Below the pieces are notes generated by a model. It saw only the letters and a program-made list of their open reading frames with translations, had not been told where the DNA came from and searched no databases. A stretch of 64,000 nucleotides of DNA. Origin: Paraburkholderia caffeinilytica (GTDB lineage: Bacteria > Pseudomonadota > Gammaproteobacteria > Burkholderiales > Burkholderiaceae). Numbering within the stretch: the first letter of the stretch is position 1; each line of letters begins with the position of its first letter. The position numbers were made by a program, and so were the translations under genes. Shown piece by piece: positions 8,580 through 17,261 of this stretch. The DNA lies in assembly GCF_003368325.1 (NCBI RefSeq), contig NZ_CP031467.1:3844001-3908000 (forward strand), written 5' to 3'.

Positions 8580-9707
8580 ATGAAAATCGTCCACCTTGCC
8601 AATCACGCGCAGAACGTCGGCAACGGCATCGTCAACATGATGGTCGACCTCGCCTGCATGCAGGCGAAGGCCGGTCATGAGGTGACGGTCGCTTCGTCGG
8701 GCGGCGGTTTTGAGGCCTTGCTCGAACAGCACGGCGTGCGTCATGTGTTGCTGCCGCAATCGCGCCAGCCGTGGCGGGTGCCGTCGATGCTGGCGGGCTT
8801 CAACCGCTTGCTCGCGCAGTGCGATCCGGATGTGGTGCACGCGCACATGATGACGGGAGCGTTGATCGCGCGCTTCGGCGCCGTGCGGCGGCGCTATGTG
8901 CTGGTCACGACTGTGCATAACGAATTCCAGAAGAGCGCCTCGCTGATGCGCTTCGGCGATCGCGTCGTGGCGGTCAGCAAGTCGGTGGCGGCGTCGATGG
9001 CGGTGCGCGGAGTGCCGCAGGAACGTCTGTCGGTGGTGCGCAACGGCACCATCGGCACGCCGCGCTTCGCCGGCGTGCCGATACCTGCTTCCCCGCGGCT
9101 GACTCGCCCGAGCATCGTGACCGTGGCCGGCATGTACGAACGCAAGGGGATTCAGGATTTGCTGCGCGCGTTCGCGCAGTTGTGCGAACGGGTTCCGTCG
9201 GCGGCGTTGTATCTCGTCGGCGAGGGGCCGGATCGCGCCGGCATGGAGGCGCTGGCGCAGGAACTGGGCATTGCGCATCGCGCGCATTTCACGGGCTTCG
9301 TTGCGAATCCGCGCGCGCATCTGGCCGAGGCGGATGTGTTCGTGCTGGCCTCGCATAAGGAACCCGGCGGTCTCGTGCTGTGCGAGGCACGCGAGGCGGG
9401 CTGCGCGATCGTGGCCACCCGTGTTGACGGCAATCCGGAAATGCTCGACGACGGCGAGGCCGGCCTGCTTGTGCCGCCATCGACCCCGCACGCGCTGGCC
9501 GACGCGATCGAGCTGCTACTGACAGACCAGATCGCCCACGCCACGTTGGCCGCACGGGCGCGGCGCAACCTTGAGACCTTCCATGTGGAGCACGTATGCG
9601 ATGCGTATCTGTCGATCTACGAACAGACGCTCGACGCATGCCGCCCGCAATGCCACGTGCTGACAGAAGCGCGGCGCGTCGCGTCGCCTGACGGAGTTAT
9701 ACGATGA
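8580..9707 (+). CDS. Glycosyltransferase family 4 (GT-B fold)
   Basis: A 375-residue GT4-like enzyme. The N-terminal half opens with MKIVHLANHAQNVGNGI, a glycine-containing donor-side loop typical of the family, and VVHAHMMTG follows. The donor domain has EX7E in HKEPGGLVLCEAREAG, then VDGNPEML. The start is 12 bp after the propeller stop, and its own stop overlaps the next gene (ATGA). It is expected to act in the cytoplasm on the polyprenyl-linked repeat unit; the sugar is unknown. Confidence 0.91.
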   Translation: MKIVHLANHAQNVGNGIVNMMVDLACMQAKAGHEVTVASSGGGFEALLEQHGVRHVLLPQSRQPWRVPSMLAGFNRLLAQCDPDVVHAHMMTGALIARFGAVRRRYVLVTTVHNEFQKSASLMRFGDRVVAVSKSVAASMAVRGVPQERLSVVRNGTIGTPRFAGVPIPASPRLTRPSIVTVAGMYERKGIQDLLRAFAQLCERVPSAALYLVGEGPDRAGMEALAQELGIAHRAHFTGFVANPRAHLAEADVFVLASHKEPGGLVLCEAREAGCAIVATRVDGNPEMLDDGEAGLLVPPSTPHALADAIELLLTDQIAHATLAARARRNLETFHVEHVCDAYLSIYEQTLDACRPQCHVLTEARRVASPDGVIR

Positions 9708-10684
9708 GCGCGATCGTGCAACCCGCAACGCCGGCTGCCGATGCCAGCAGCGTGCAAGACGGCAACGTGCAAGACGGCGCCCGAAGCGCGGAACCCATCT
9801 TCGCCGCTTTCGCCGTCTGCGTGACGACGATGAATCGCACCGAAACGCTCGCGGCGTGCCTCGACAGCCTCTCGCATTGCGTGCCGGCTGCCGCGTGCAT
9901 TGTCGTCAGCGACGACTCGCCGGAGCTTGCGATGCGCGCGGCCAATGCGGCCGTTGTCGCGCAGCATCCGGGCGCTATCTGGCTGGAGGGCCCGCGGCGC
10001 GGCGTATGCGCGAATCGCAACAACGCGGTGCGCCATTGCCTCGCCCACGCGCCGCAATGCGAGTATGTGTCGTTCGTCGACGATGACGTGCAGATCGCCG
10101 CTGATTTCTTTGCCGTCGCGCGGGCCCATCTCGCCGCGTTGCCGCCTGAGCGTCGTCACAAGGTGATGCTGACGGGCGGTTCGTCGAGTGGTGAGGAACA
10201 TCCCGAATGTTATCCGCTGAAACTGTCGTTTGCGGGCTATTTCACCGCCGCCGACGAGCCGCAGTGCGTCAACATTCATGCGGCCGTGTTCCCGTTAGCG
10301 CTCTTCGAGCGCAACGGCTGGGACGAGAACATTTTCTTCGGCATCGAAGATGCCGAACTGTCGCTGCGCGCGCTCAAGAACGGCTACTCGATCGAGCTGT
10401 TGCCCACGCTGCGCACCCGCGACACGCTGCCTGGCGGCGGCGTGATCGAGTGCACGCCTCGCCGGTATGGCATGTCGCGCTATCAGCTGTATTGCGAAGC
10501 GGCGCGGCTCTACGTGGGGGTGAAGCGCTACCGCGTGATCGATCCGAGTCTGCCGAAGTACCTCGTGTTCATCACGCTGTATTTCGTCCACCTGACGCTT
10601 TATCTCGCGAAGCGCCGCGCGCTTTCGTCGCTGCTGCCGATTGTCAGACTGTCGAATGTACGGCGGGCGACCACGGCCCAATAA
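9704..10684 (+). CDS. Glycosyltransferase family 2 (GT-A fold)
   Basis: A 326-residue GT2-like protein. Its core begins near residue 35 with FAVCVTTMNRTETLAACLDS. The metal and nucleotide-sugar motif is D126-D127-D128 (SFVDDDVQ), and the catalytic-base region is IFFGIEDAELSLRA, corresponding to the ED-type motif. A hydrophobic stretch near the C-terminus (YLVFITLYFVHLTLYLA) suggests membrane association. The first 30 residues are low in complexity and probably disordered. It is translationally coupled to the preceding GT4 gene. Confidence 0.9.
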   Translation: MSAIVQPATPAADASSVQDGNVQDGARSAEPIFAAFAVCVTTMNRTETLAACLDSLSHCVPAAACIVVSDDSPELAMRAANAAVVAQHPGAIWLEGPRRGVCANRNNAVRHCLAHAPQCEYVSFVDDDVQIAADFFAVARAHLAALPPERRHKVMLTGGSSSGEEHPECYPLKLSFAGYFTAADEPQCVNIHAAVFPLALFERNGWDENIFFGIEDAELSLRALKNGYSIELLPTLRTRDTLPGGGVIECTPRRYGMSRYQLYCEAARLYVGVKRYRVIDPSLPKYLVFITLYFVHLTLYLAKRRALSSLLPIVRLSNVRRATTAQ

Positions 10685-10710
10685 AACTAACTTTTCTATT
10701 CTGCCAGGCG

Positions 10711-11868
10711 ATGAATATCCTGTTCACGATTCACCACAATCTGAGCCGCAACGCGGGCGCGCCCGGTGTGACCGTCAAACTCGCCGAGGCGTTGCGCGCG
10801 CGCGGCCATACCGTACGGATTTTTTCGCATGACGACGTGAAAGTCATCGGCGGCCTCGGGCGCACGATGCTGTTTCCGTGGATCGTGCTGGGTCATGTGC
10901 TTGCGCATTCCGAGTACGACGTGCTCGACATGTCGTCGGGAGACGGCTGGCTGATCAACCTCGCAAGGCGCGCGTGCGGATGGCGGCGGCTGCAGTTGTC
11001 GGTGACCCGCAGCCATGGCATGGAGCCTGTGGTGCACGAGGCGTTTCTCGAAGCCTGGCGCACCGGCAATGTGGAAAAATCATGGAAATACCGCTTCTAC
11101 TATGGTGGACTGCGGCTATGGGAATGCACGAAGTCGTTCGAGTGGGCAGACGTTGCGATGCTGCTCAACGATACCGAGTGCACGTTCGCCGTATCGAAAC
11201 TGCGCTTTGGCGAAACGCGGGTGGTCAGGATCGACAACGGGATCGACGAGACGTTCACGTCGATCGCGCGGACGGCGCTGAATGAAGCGAGGACAGAAGC
11301 GGTGGTCCCGCTGAATCTTGCATTTATCGGCCGCGCCAACTACTGGAAAGGCATCGATACGCTGGCGACGGCCGTTGCCGCGCTGTTCGAGCGCAACGGC
11401 GGCGTCACACTCACATTGCTCGGCACCGGCGAGTCCGCCGAGCAGACGCTCGCGCGCTTTCCAGAAAGCGCGCGCGAGCGGATCACGGTGGTGCCGGCTT
11501 TCGACAACGCAAAGCTGCCCGAACTGCTTGCACCGTGTCACATTCTCGCGTTTCCGTCGATCTACGAAGGATTTCCGCTCTCGCCGCTCGAAGCGATGGC
11601 GTGCGGGCTCGTACCGGTGGTGTCGAATATTGGCGGCCTGCGTGCTTATGTGCGCAATGGCGACAACGGCGTGATCGTGCCACCCGGCGACGCAACGGCG
11701 CTCGGCGCCGCCATCCAGTCGCTCCTCGACGACCCCGCGTACTGGGCCGTGCTGCAGCGGCGCGCGCGGGAAACCGCGCTCGACTATTCATGGGCGAACG
11801 TCGCGGATCGCTTCGAGTTGCTCTACGCGTCGCGTCTACGACGGCGTGCCGCGCCGGTTGCGGCATAA
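10711..11868 (+). CDS. Glycosyltransferase family 4 (GT-B fold)
   Basis: A 385-residue GT4-like enzyme beginning MNILFTIHHNLSRNAGAPG. The donor-site motif is EX7E in IYEGFPLSPLEAMACGLVPV, followed by NIGGLRAYV. The ATG at 10711 is chosen because homology starts exactly here; the frame is open upstream but antisense-like. A 26-bp gap separates it from the GT2 gene, so it is probably the last gene of the rightward block. It converges on the flippase gene, with 73 bp between the stops. Confidence 0.91.
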   Translation: MNILFTIHHNLSRNAGAPGVTVKLAEALRARGHTVRIFSHDDVKVIGGLGRTMLFPWIVLGHVLAHSEYDVLDMSSGDGWLINLARRACGWRRLQLSVTRSHGMEPVVHEAFLEAWRTGNVEKSWKYRFYYGGLRLWECTKSFEWADVAMLLNDTECTFAVSKLRFGETRVVRIDNGIDETFTSIARTALNEARTEAVVPLNLAFIGRANYWKGIDTLATAVAALFERNGGVTLTLLGTGESAEQTLARFPESARERITVVPAFDNAKLPELLAPCHILAFPSIYEGFPLSPLEAMACGLVPVVSNIGGLRAYVRNGDNGVIVPPGDATALGAAIQSLLDDPAYWAVLQRRARETALDYSWANVADRFELLYASRLRRRAAPVAA

Positions 11869-11895
11869 CCGGCATAACGGCTATCCGCGCGCTGC

Positions 11896-11915
11896 GCCGA
11901 CGTTGCAGCGTCGGC
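11896..11915. terminator. Small hairpin between convergent genes
   Basis: A 7-bp GC-only stem (GCCGACG / CGTCGGC) with a 6-base loop lies in the 73-bp gap between the convergent glycosyltransferase and flippase genes. No T-run follows on either strand, so intrinsic termination is only a possibility. Confidence 0.35.
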
Positions 11916-11941
11916 CGCGCGGCTGACCGTCGCGGCGTCGC

Positions 11942-13402
11942 TTAACCGGCGAACACCGACAACCGCGTCCACACCTTGCGCACCATCGCGCGCAGTTCAC
12001 TCGACACATGCAACGACCAGCCGAGGTTCGCGGCTGCCAGCACGATGGCGGCCGCAATCAGCACCGGCAGTGCGACGATCGACGCGGCGAGCACGCCCGC
12101 CACAACAAGAAACGACAGATGAGCCAGCATATTGGCGACGATCGCCAACGCATGCAGCCGCGAGAAATACAGAAACGCCGCATAGTCGAACAGCGCTTTG
12201 ATCACGACGACGGTAGCGGCGCCCACGATGCCGAACGTGTGAATCGCCAGCCATAACGCACCGACGAACACCGGCAACTGAATCCAGCTCACGCGCGCGA
12301 CGTCGGCGGGATTCCCCTGCGCCTGAATCAGAATGCCGAGAATGCTCGATTGACCCGCAAGCCACACGCCGACGATGAGAATGCGGCCGACCGGCGCACA
12401 GGCTGTCGCCATCGACGCGCCGAGCCAGATCGTCAGGAATGGTTCCAGCGCGAACAGCGCGACGATCACGCACGGCGTGAACGCACCGTTCAGAAACGCC
12501 AGAGCGCCGCGCGCCAGCTGATCGGCGTTTTCTCGCGACGACGCCGACAGACGCGGAAACAGTGTGCGCAGCATCGCGCCCGGCAAGATGTTCAGGCGGC
12601 TCACCAGATTTTGCGGCGTGGCATAGTACGCGACGAAGCGCGCGCCTAGCAGCGAGCCGACCAGTACGCGATCCAGCGTCTGCGAAACGATGCCGGCGCC
12701 GGAAAACAGCAGCAGCCAGCGGCCATAGCGAAACAGGTCGGCAACCGCCCGCCATTCCGGCTTGCCCACCCGCCTGAGCTTCAACGCCCGCCAGGTCGCG
12801 ATGCCGAGCAGGACGGCGGCGATCAGCCGCGCGCCTACCGCAGCCGGAATCACCACCGCCAGCGAGGGCGAAAAACAGTAGATCGCCACCAGCGGCAATA
12901 CCTGGAAAAGGATCGTGCCGATCGTCTGGTTGGTGTTGTAGCTGGCGAAGCGCTCGACCGCCGTGATCGCGCCGGCGAAGACCCACGACACATTCGCGAG
13001 CGGCACCGAGATCGCGATCCATGGCAGGCTCGCCATCACTTCGCGCTGGAACGCCGGCTCGATCTTCACGCCGTGTGCGATATACAGAAACGCGCCGAAG
13101 TACACGATCAGGCCGCCGACTATCCCGGTGGCGAGATTCAGCGCGCACGCGCTCCAGAAAATCCGCTCGACTGACCCGTCGTCGGCATCGCGCACTTTGG
13201 CAATCTGATTTTCGGTCGCGAGACTGATGCCCAGATCGAGCACGCTGAAGTAGCCGATCAGCGCCCACACCAGGTTGATGACGCCATACCGCTCGACGCC
13301 CATCAGATGCAGGTAAGCCGGTACGGTCGCGAGCGAGATGAAGGTCGGAACGATCGAGCCCGCGAAGTTGATCGCGATGTTCTTCAGAATGTTTTTTTCC
13401 AT
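11942..13402 (-). CDS. Wzx-like polysaccharide flippase (MOP superfamily)
   Basis: A 486-residue integral membrane protein with about 12-14 hydrophobic segments and the family start NIAINFAGSIVPTFISLATVPAYLHLMG broken across the first two helices. The stretch VERYGVINLVWALIGYFSVLDLG is characteristic of oligosaccharide flippases, which move undecaprenyl-diphosphate-linked repeat units to the periplasmic face for polymerisation. It is the last gene of a four-gene leftward block, 15 bp after the acyltransferase-3 gene. Together with the Wzy-like protein at 2-4 kb it argues for a Wzx/Wzy route. Confidence 0.9.
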   Translation of the reverse strand: MEKNILKNIAINFAGSIVPTFISLATVPAYLHLMGVERYGVINLVWALIGYFSVLDLGISLATENQIAKVRDADDGSVERIFWSACALNLATGIVGGLIVYFGAFLYIAHGVKIEPAFQREVMASLPWIAISVPLANVSWVFAGAITAVERFASYNTNQTIGTILFQVLPLVAIYCFSPSLAVVIPAAVGARLIAAVLLGIATWRALKLRRVGKPEWRAVADLFRYGRWLLLFSGAGIVSQTLDRVLVGSLLGARFVAYYATPQNLVSRLNILPGAMLRTLFPRLSASSRENADQLARGALAFLNGAFTPCVIVALFALEPFLTIWLGASMATACAPVGRILIVGVWLAGQSSILGILIQAQGNPADVARVSWIQLPVFVGALWLAIHTFGIVGAATVVVIKALFDYAAFLYFSRLHALAIVANMLAHLSFLVVAGVLAASIVALPVLIAAAIVLAAANLGWSLHVSSELRAMVRKVWTRLSVFAG

Positions 13403-13417
13403 GGCTTTGCTTTGCAG

Positions 13418-14509
13418 TCAGGCCGTGCTGGGCGCTGCGGGTGGCGCGGACGCGGCACGCCTCGGCTGCGCCTTGACGAACGCGCGCCTGAGTCGTTCGG
13501 ACGGCTCGTCGACGTAGCGATAGATGAGCCAGGATAGCGCGGCTACGGCGGCGATCATCAGCACAATCCACGGCATCCGCGCGGCGCGCGACAGATGCAG
13601 GCAATGTTGCAGGAAGATCGGCAGGGCCGCGCCATGGACGAGATAGACCTCATAGGACAGATTGCCGAGCGTCCGGTCGGAGCGTGTGCCCGCTCGCCGC
13701 ACGGTCGCCATCGCATAGGGAACGAGTAGTAGCGCGAGCAGGCCGTTAGCCTGCGCGTTGTACTGGCTAAGCGGACCGGAAAAGCTGCCCCACAGGAAGA
13801 ATTCGCGTGCGTGCGGCAGCGCGATGCAGCCGGACAGCAGCAGCGCGGCGCCCAGCAGGCTGGCCCGCGCCTGACCGCGGGCCGGGCGCCAGCCATGACG
13901 GGCCGTCAGCAGACCGCACAGGAAGAACCCGAGATAAAGCGGCAGCGTGCCGGTTGTCGGACGCAGACCGTAGATCGTGAAGAGCACCGCGAGGCCCGCA
14001 GCCGCGAAGCCGTATAGCGCGAGACGGCCTGTCGAGCGATGCGTCGTGCGATCGAGCAGCCAGATGGCGAGCGGGGCGAACAGATAGAACTGCAACTCGA
14101 TATCGAGCGACCACACCGTCGGCACCACATTGGCAGGCGCGCTGAGCTGGGCATAGCCGAGCAGAACCAGATGCGATACGTAGAAATTGAGCGAAGCCGG
14201 CGACCAGTCGTTGGGCAACTGGAACGCCAGCCAGCCGAGCGGATGCACGCACAGCGCAAGCACCGCCAGTGTTGCGTAGAACGCCGGGAACAGTCGCCAG
14301 ACGCGCGACACGAGGAACGTCGTGTAGGGACGGTCGAGCGACGCGTACTCGCTATGCCACATCTGATAGATCCAGTAGCCGCTCAGCGCGAAGAACAGGT
14401 AGACGGCGGCTGCGCCGAGCGCGAGTGGCAACACGTGACTGACAAAGACAGTGCACGCGAGCGCGAGACGGAATGCGCCGGGCGGCATGACCAGATTGCG
14501 TGGGTTCAT
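13418..14509 (-). CDS. Acyltransferase-3 family membrane O-acyltransferase
   Basis: A 363-residue protein with about ten hydrophobic segments. The acyltransferase-3 signature Arg-X10-His is intact (R14 and H25, in FRLALACTVFVSHV). LFFALSGYWI and the late Glu/Asp-Pro segment YRYVDEPSERL also match the family. Such proteins transfer acyl groups, usually acetyl, onto sugars at the membrane. The N-terminus is short: the motif begins at residue 13 without the longer lead often seen. It is followed by the flippase gene, so decoration may precede or accompany flipping. Confidence 0.88.
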   Translation of the reverse strand: MNPRNLVMPPGAFRLALACTVFVSHVLPLALGAAAVYLFFALSGYWIYQMWHSEYASLDRPYTTFLVSRVWRLFPAFYATLAVLALCVHPLGWLAFQLPNDWSPASLNFYVSHLVLLGYAQLSAPANVVPTVWSLDIELQFYLFAPLAIWLLDRTTHRSTGRLALYGFAAAGLAVLFTIYGLRPTTGTLPLYLGFFLCGLLTARHGWRPARGQARASLLGAALLLSGCIALPHAREFFLWGSFSGPLSQYNAQANGLLALLLVPYAMATVRRAGTRSDRTLGNLSYEVYLVHGAALPIFLQHCLHLSRAARMPWIVLMIAAVAALSWLIYRYVDEPSERLRRAFVKAQPRRAASAPPAAPSTA

Positions 14510-14530
14510 CGCAAGTCCTCAAGGGGCGCT

Positions 14531-15466
14531 TCAGGCCGCTGTCACCGACAGCGAATGGACGAACCAGCGCGTAAAAGCTTCCGCGCCGCAGCGGTTCAGA
14601 TGCAGGTAGTCGACGAACGAGGTGTCGGCGAGCGCCAGTTCCGTCTGTCCGTAGACGAATTCAATGTTGCGCGTCTGCGCGAATTTTTCGATCGGCTGCC
14701 AGAACGCCTTCAGTGTCGTGCCGAATTGCGCGCGTGCGACCGCCTCTACCGGTGTCGAGACGATGATGAAGCGCGCGCCGTCCTGCCTGATCTGCCCGGC
14801 GAGCTGGGCAAGGGCGGCATACGCGGCCGGACGCAGGCTGGAGATCGGATGGGTGCGGTACCCATAGACGCGTTCGTCGGTGAGATCGTGTTTGGCGCAC
14901 GACAGCAGCACGGATCCGCCGTGATCGAAGTCGAGTGAATCGACATTGCCGGGATGGTCCCGGTCGTGCCATCCCGCCGTGACGCGGCGCGTGTAGTAGT
15001 ACAGATCCGGCGACTGGATATAGGGTTCGAGCTGCGCACCGGACAGATAGCGTTCGAATGCTTGCCAGTCGATGTCTTTTTCCCAGTGATCTTCAAAATC
15101 GACATAGGTCGTCGCGAGAATCACCGTGCGGAATTTGCAGCGTTGCGACAGATGCGCGTAGAACGTCGGCAGGTCTTCGATGTTCAAGCCCCACGACGCG
15201 GCGTTGATGATGTTCGAGGCCTTCAGGCCGTGCGCCAATTGCTGGTCGTCCATGTCGTTCAGGGCAACCGACGAACCGATCACCAGCACATCGCAATTCG
15301 TCGGCATGAGCCGTTCGCGCAGCCATGCGCTCTTTTCGTTGAACGCTTCGCTTGAGGAGAGGCGTGGGGCGGGAATGCGCACGCCTGCCGCAAACGACGC
15401 GGCGATCGCTGCCACGAACAGCACGATCGGAATGCAGAAGCCGGTGAAGAAGGTGCGGGCGTTCAT
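14531..15466 (-). CDS. SGNH-like membrane-anchored protein paired with MBOAT
   Basis: A 311-residue protein with an N-terminal membrane anchor (about residues 6-28, FTGFCIPIVLFVAAIAASFA) and a periplasmic domain. VIGSSVALND resembles the block I serine loop of SGNH hydrolases and DYLHLNRCGAEAF supplies the Asp-x-x-His block V. Alginate-type acetylation pairs an MBOAT with an SGNH-like partner (AlgI with AlgJ/AlgX), and this gene starts 3 bp after the MBOAT stop, so it is probably the terminal sugar O-acyltransferase. Overall similarity to AlgJ/AlgX is not obvious by eye. An esterase that removes acyl groups is the alternative. Confidence 0.72.
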   Translation of the reverse strand: MNARTFFTGFCIPIVLFVAAIAASFAAGVRIPAPRLSSSEAFNEKSAWLRERLMPTNCDVLVIGSSVALNDMDDQQLAHGLKASNIINAASWGLNIEDLPTFYAHLSQRCKFRTVILATTYVDFEDHWEKDIDWQAFERYLSGAQLEPYIQSPDLYYYTRRVTAGWHDRDHPGNVDSLDFDHGGSVLLSCAKHDLTDERVYGYRTHPISSLRPAAYAALAQLAGQIRQDGARFIIVSTPVEAVARAQFGTTLKAFWQPIEKFAQTRNIEFVYGQTELALADTSFVDYLHLNRCGAEAFTRWFVHSLSVTAA

Positions 15467-15469
15467 GAT

Positions 15470-17020
15470 TCAGAATTGGAAGTAGAGAAATTCGGCTTTG
15501 CGGGCAAGAAACAGCAGGCAGAAGATGAACGTCACCCCGCAACCGAGCCCGCTTGCCAACGCGAGCGAACGCGCCGGACGAGCCGGCAGCGTGCCGCCGG
15601 GTTGCGCGAGACGCGCGACGATCTGCTGCGAGTTCGGACAGCCCCAGACAATGGCCGCGCTCGCGACCAGCAACAGCACACATTTCTTTGCTTCGGCGAT
15701 GCCGTAGGGCTTCAGCGCGCGCCACGGTTCATCGAATTGCAGGAGCGACGCATAGTGTCCGCTCAGCTTCGCGACGAAGGGCTGCAGTTGCGCGGGCAAC
15801 ACGATGCCGTGCAAACCGGTCATGCCGGCGAGCACATCGAAGGCCGCATGAAACGACGGTGCACGGAAGAACACCCACGCAAGCATGACGGCGAGAGACG
15901 TCAGGACCGTGCTCAGCACGCGATAGCGTGTGCGCGTTTCCCACTGAACCCGCCTCTCGCCCATGGCGAAGCGCCATGCGTGGTTGATGCACAGAAACAA
16001 CCCGTGCAGACCGCCCCAGATCACGAAGGTCCAGTTCGCGCCGTGCCACAGACCGCCGAGCAGCATCGTGATCATCAGGTTCAGATAGCGGTACGCGGCG
16101 CCGTCGCGGTTGCCGCCGAGCGGAATGTACAGGTAGTCGCGCAGGAAACGCGATAGCGTCATATGCCAGCGCCGCCAGAATTCGACGATATTGGCCGATT
16201 TGTAGGGCGAATTGAAATTGAGCGGCAAGACGATATTAAACATTCGCGAGATGCCGATCGCCATGTCCGTGTAGCCGGAAAAATCGAAGTAAAGCTGAAA
16301 CGTGTAGGCGAGCGCGCCGGTCCAGGCGGCGAACAGATTCAGCGGGACACCATGGTGGGCCGCATCGAAAACCGGCGATACGTAGGGGCTCAGGTTATCG
16401 GCGAGCAGGATTTTTTTCGCGAGGCCGATCGTCAGAAACAGCACGCCGGTGGCGACGTTGGCGGGTACGATCCGGTAGCAGTCGCGATTTGCGAACTGCG
16501 GCATCATTTCCTTGTGATGCAGCACCGGTCCCGCGATCAGATGCGGAAAATACGTGACGAATAGTGTGTAGTGGACGAAGTTGAATTCGGTCGCGATGCC
16601 GCGGTATGCATCGACGAGAAACGCAATCTGCGTGAACGTGAAGAACGAAATGCCTAGCGGCAGCACGATATCCAGTGCGCTGAGATGCACGCCCACGGTC
16701 TGGTCGACGGTGGCGATGAAGAAGTTGCTGTACTTGTAGAGCGCCAGCACGCTGAGATTGCACGCGATCGCCAGCGCGAGCAGCCGCTTGCCGCCCTGAG
16801 TATGGTGGCATCGCGACAGTTCGCGGCCGGCCAGATAGTTGCCGCTGACCGAAAGCATCAATAGCAGGACGAAATGCGGATTCCACCAGCCATAGAAGAA
16901 CAGCGACGCGAGCGCAAGCCAGCCGGCGGCGAGTAAGCGGCTGTAACGCCCGATCGCAAAGAAAACGACCAGGACGATGGGCAGGAAGGCGAACAGAAAT
17001 TCGAAGCTGTTGAAGAGCAT
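15470..17020 (-). CDS. MBOAT family membrane O-acyltransferase (AlgI-like)
   Basis: A 516-residue membrane protein. MLFNSFEFLFAFLPIVL is the usual AlgI-type start, so ATG 17020 is preferred; an in-frame start 39 codons upstream adds non-conserved sequence. The MBOAT core WRRWHMTLSRFLRDYLYIPL and the catalytic-His region GGLWHGANWTFVIWGGLHG are complete. The enzyme passes acyl groups across the inner membrane for polysaccharide O-acylation. It heads the leftward block MBOAT-SGNH-acyltransferase-3-flippase and is divergent from the double-hydrolase gene across a 241-bp region that must hold both promoters. Confidence 0.93.
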   Translation of the reverse strand: MLFNSFEFLFAFLPIVLVVFFAIGRYSRLLAAGWLALASLFFYGWWNPHFVLLLMLSVSGNYLAGRELSRCHHTQGGKRLLALAIACNLSVLALYKYSNFFIATVDQTVGVHLSALDIVLPLGISFFTFTQIAFLVDAYRGIATEFNFVHYTLFVTYFPHLIAGPVLHHKEMMPQFANRDCYRIVPANVATGVLFLTIGLAKKILLADNLSPYVSPVFDAAHHGVPLNLFAAWTGALAYTFQLYFDFSGYTDMAIGISRMFNIVLPLNFNSPYKSANIVEFWRRWHMTLSRFLRDYLYIPLGGNRDGAAYRYLNLMITMLLGGLWHGANWTFVIWGGLHGLFLCINHAWRFAMGERRVQWETRTRYRVLSTVLTSLAVMLAWVFFRAPSFHAAFDVLAGMTGLHGIVLPAQLQPFVAKLSGHYASLLQFDEPWRALKPYGIAEAKKCVLLLVASAAIVWGCPNSQQIVARLAQPGGTLPARPARSLALASGLGCGVTFIFCLLFLARKAEFLYFQF

Positions 17021-17261
17021 GTTCGACTCGCACTCGGTGACTGGGCCACGGCTCGCGGCACGGTGGACGTTGCCCCAGATGGTGCGCCAAGACAGGCTTT
17101 GAATGTGTGCGCGTGCGTACAGATGAGCGTGGCCCACGGGGGTTTAATGAGCATCGTGCACGGCGACACGGGTTGCGTGATCGCAGGCAAAGCAAAAAAA
17201 GAAGCCGGTCCGCGCTCAGGCGAGTGCGGGTGTCAGGCCTGGCCATCTGCGAGGGTAGGCA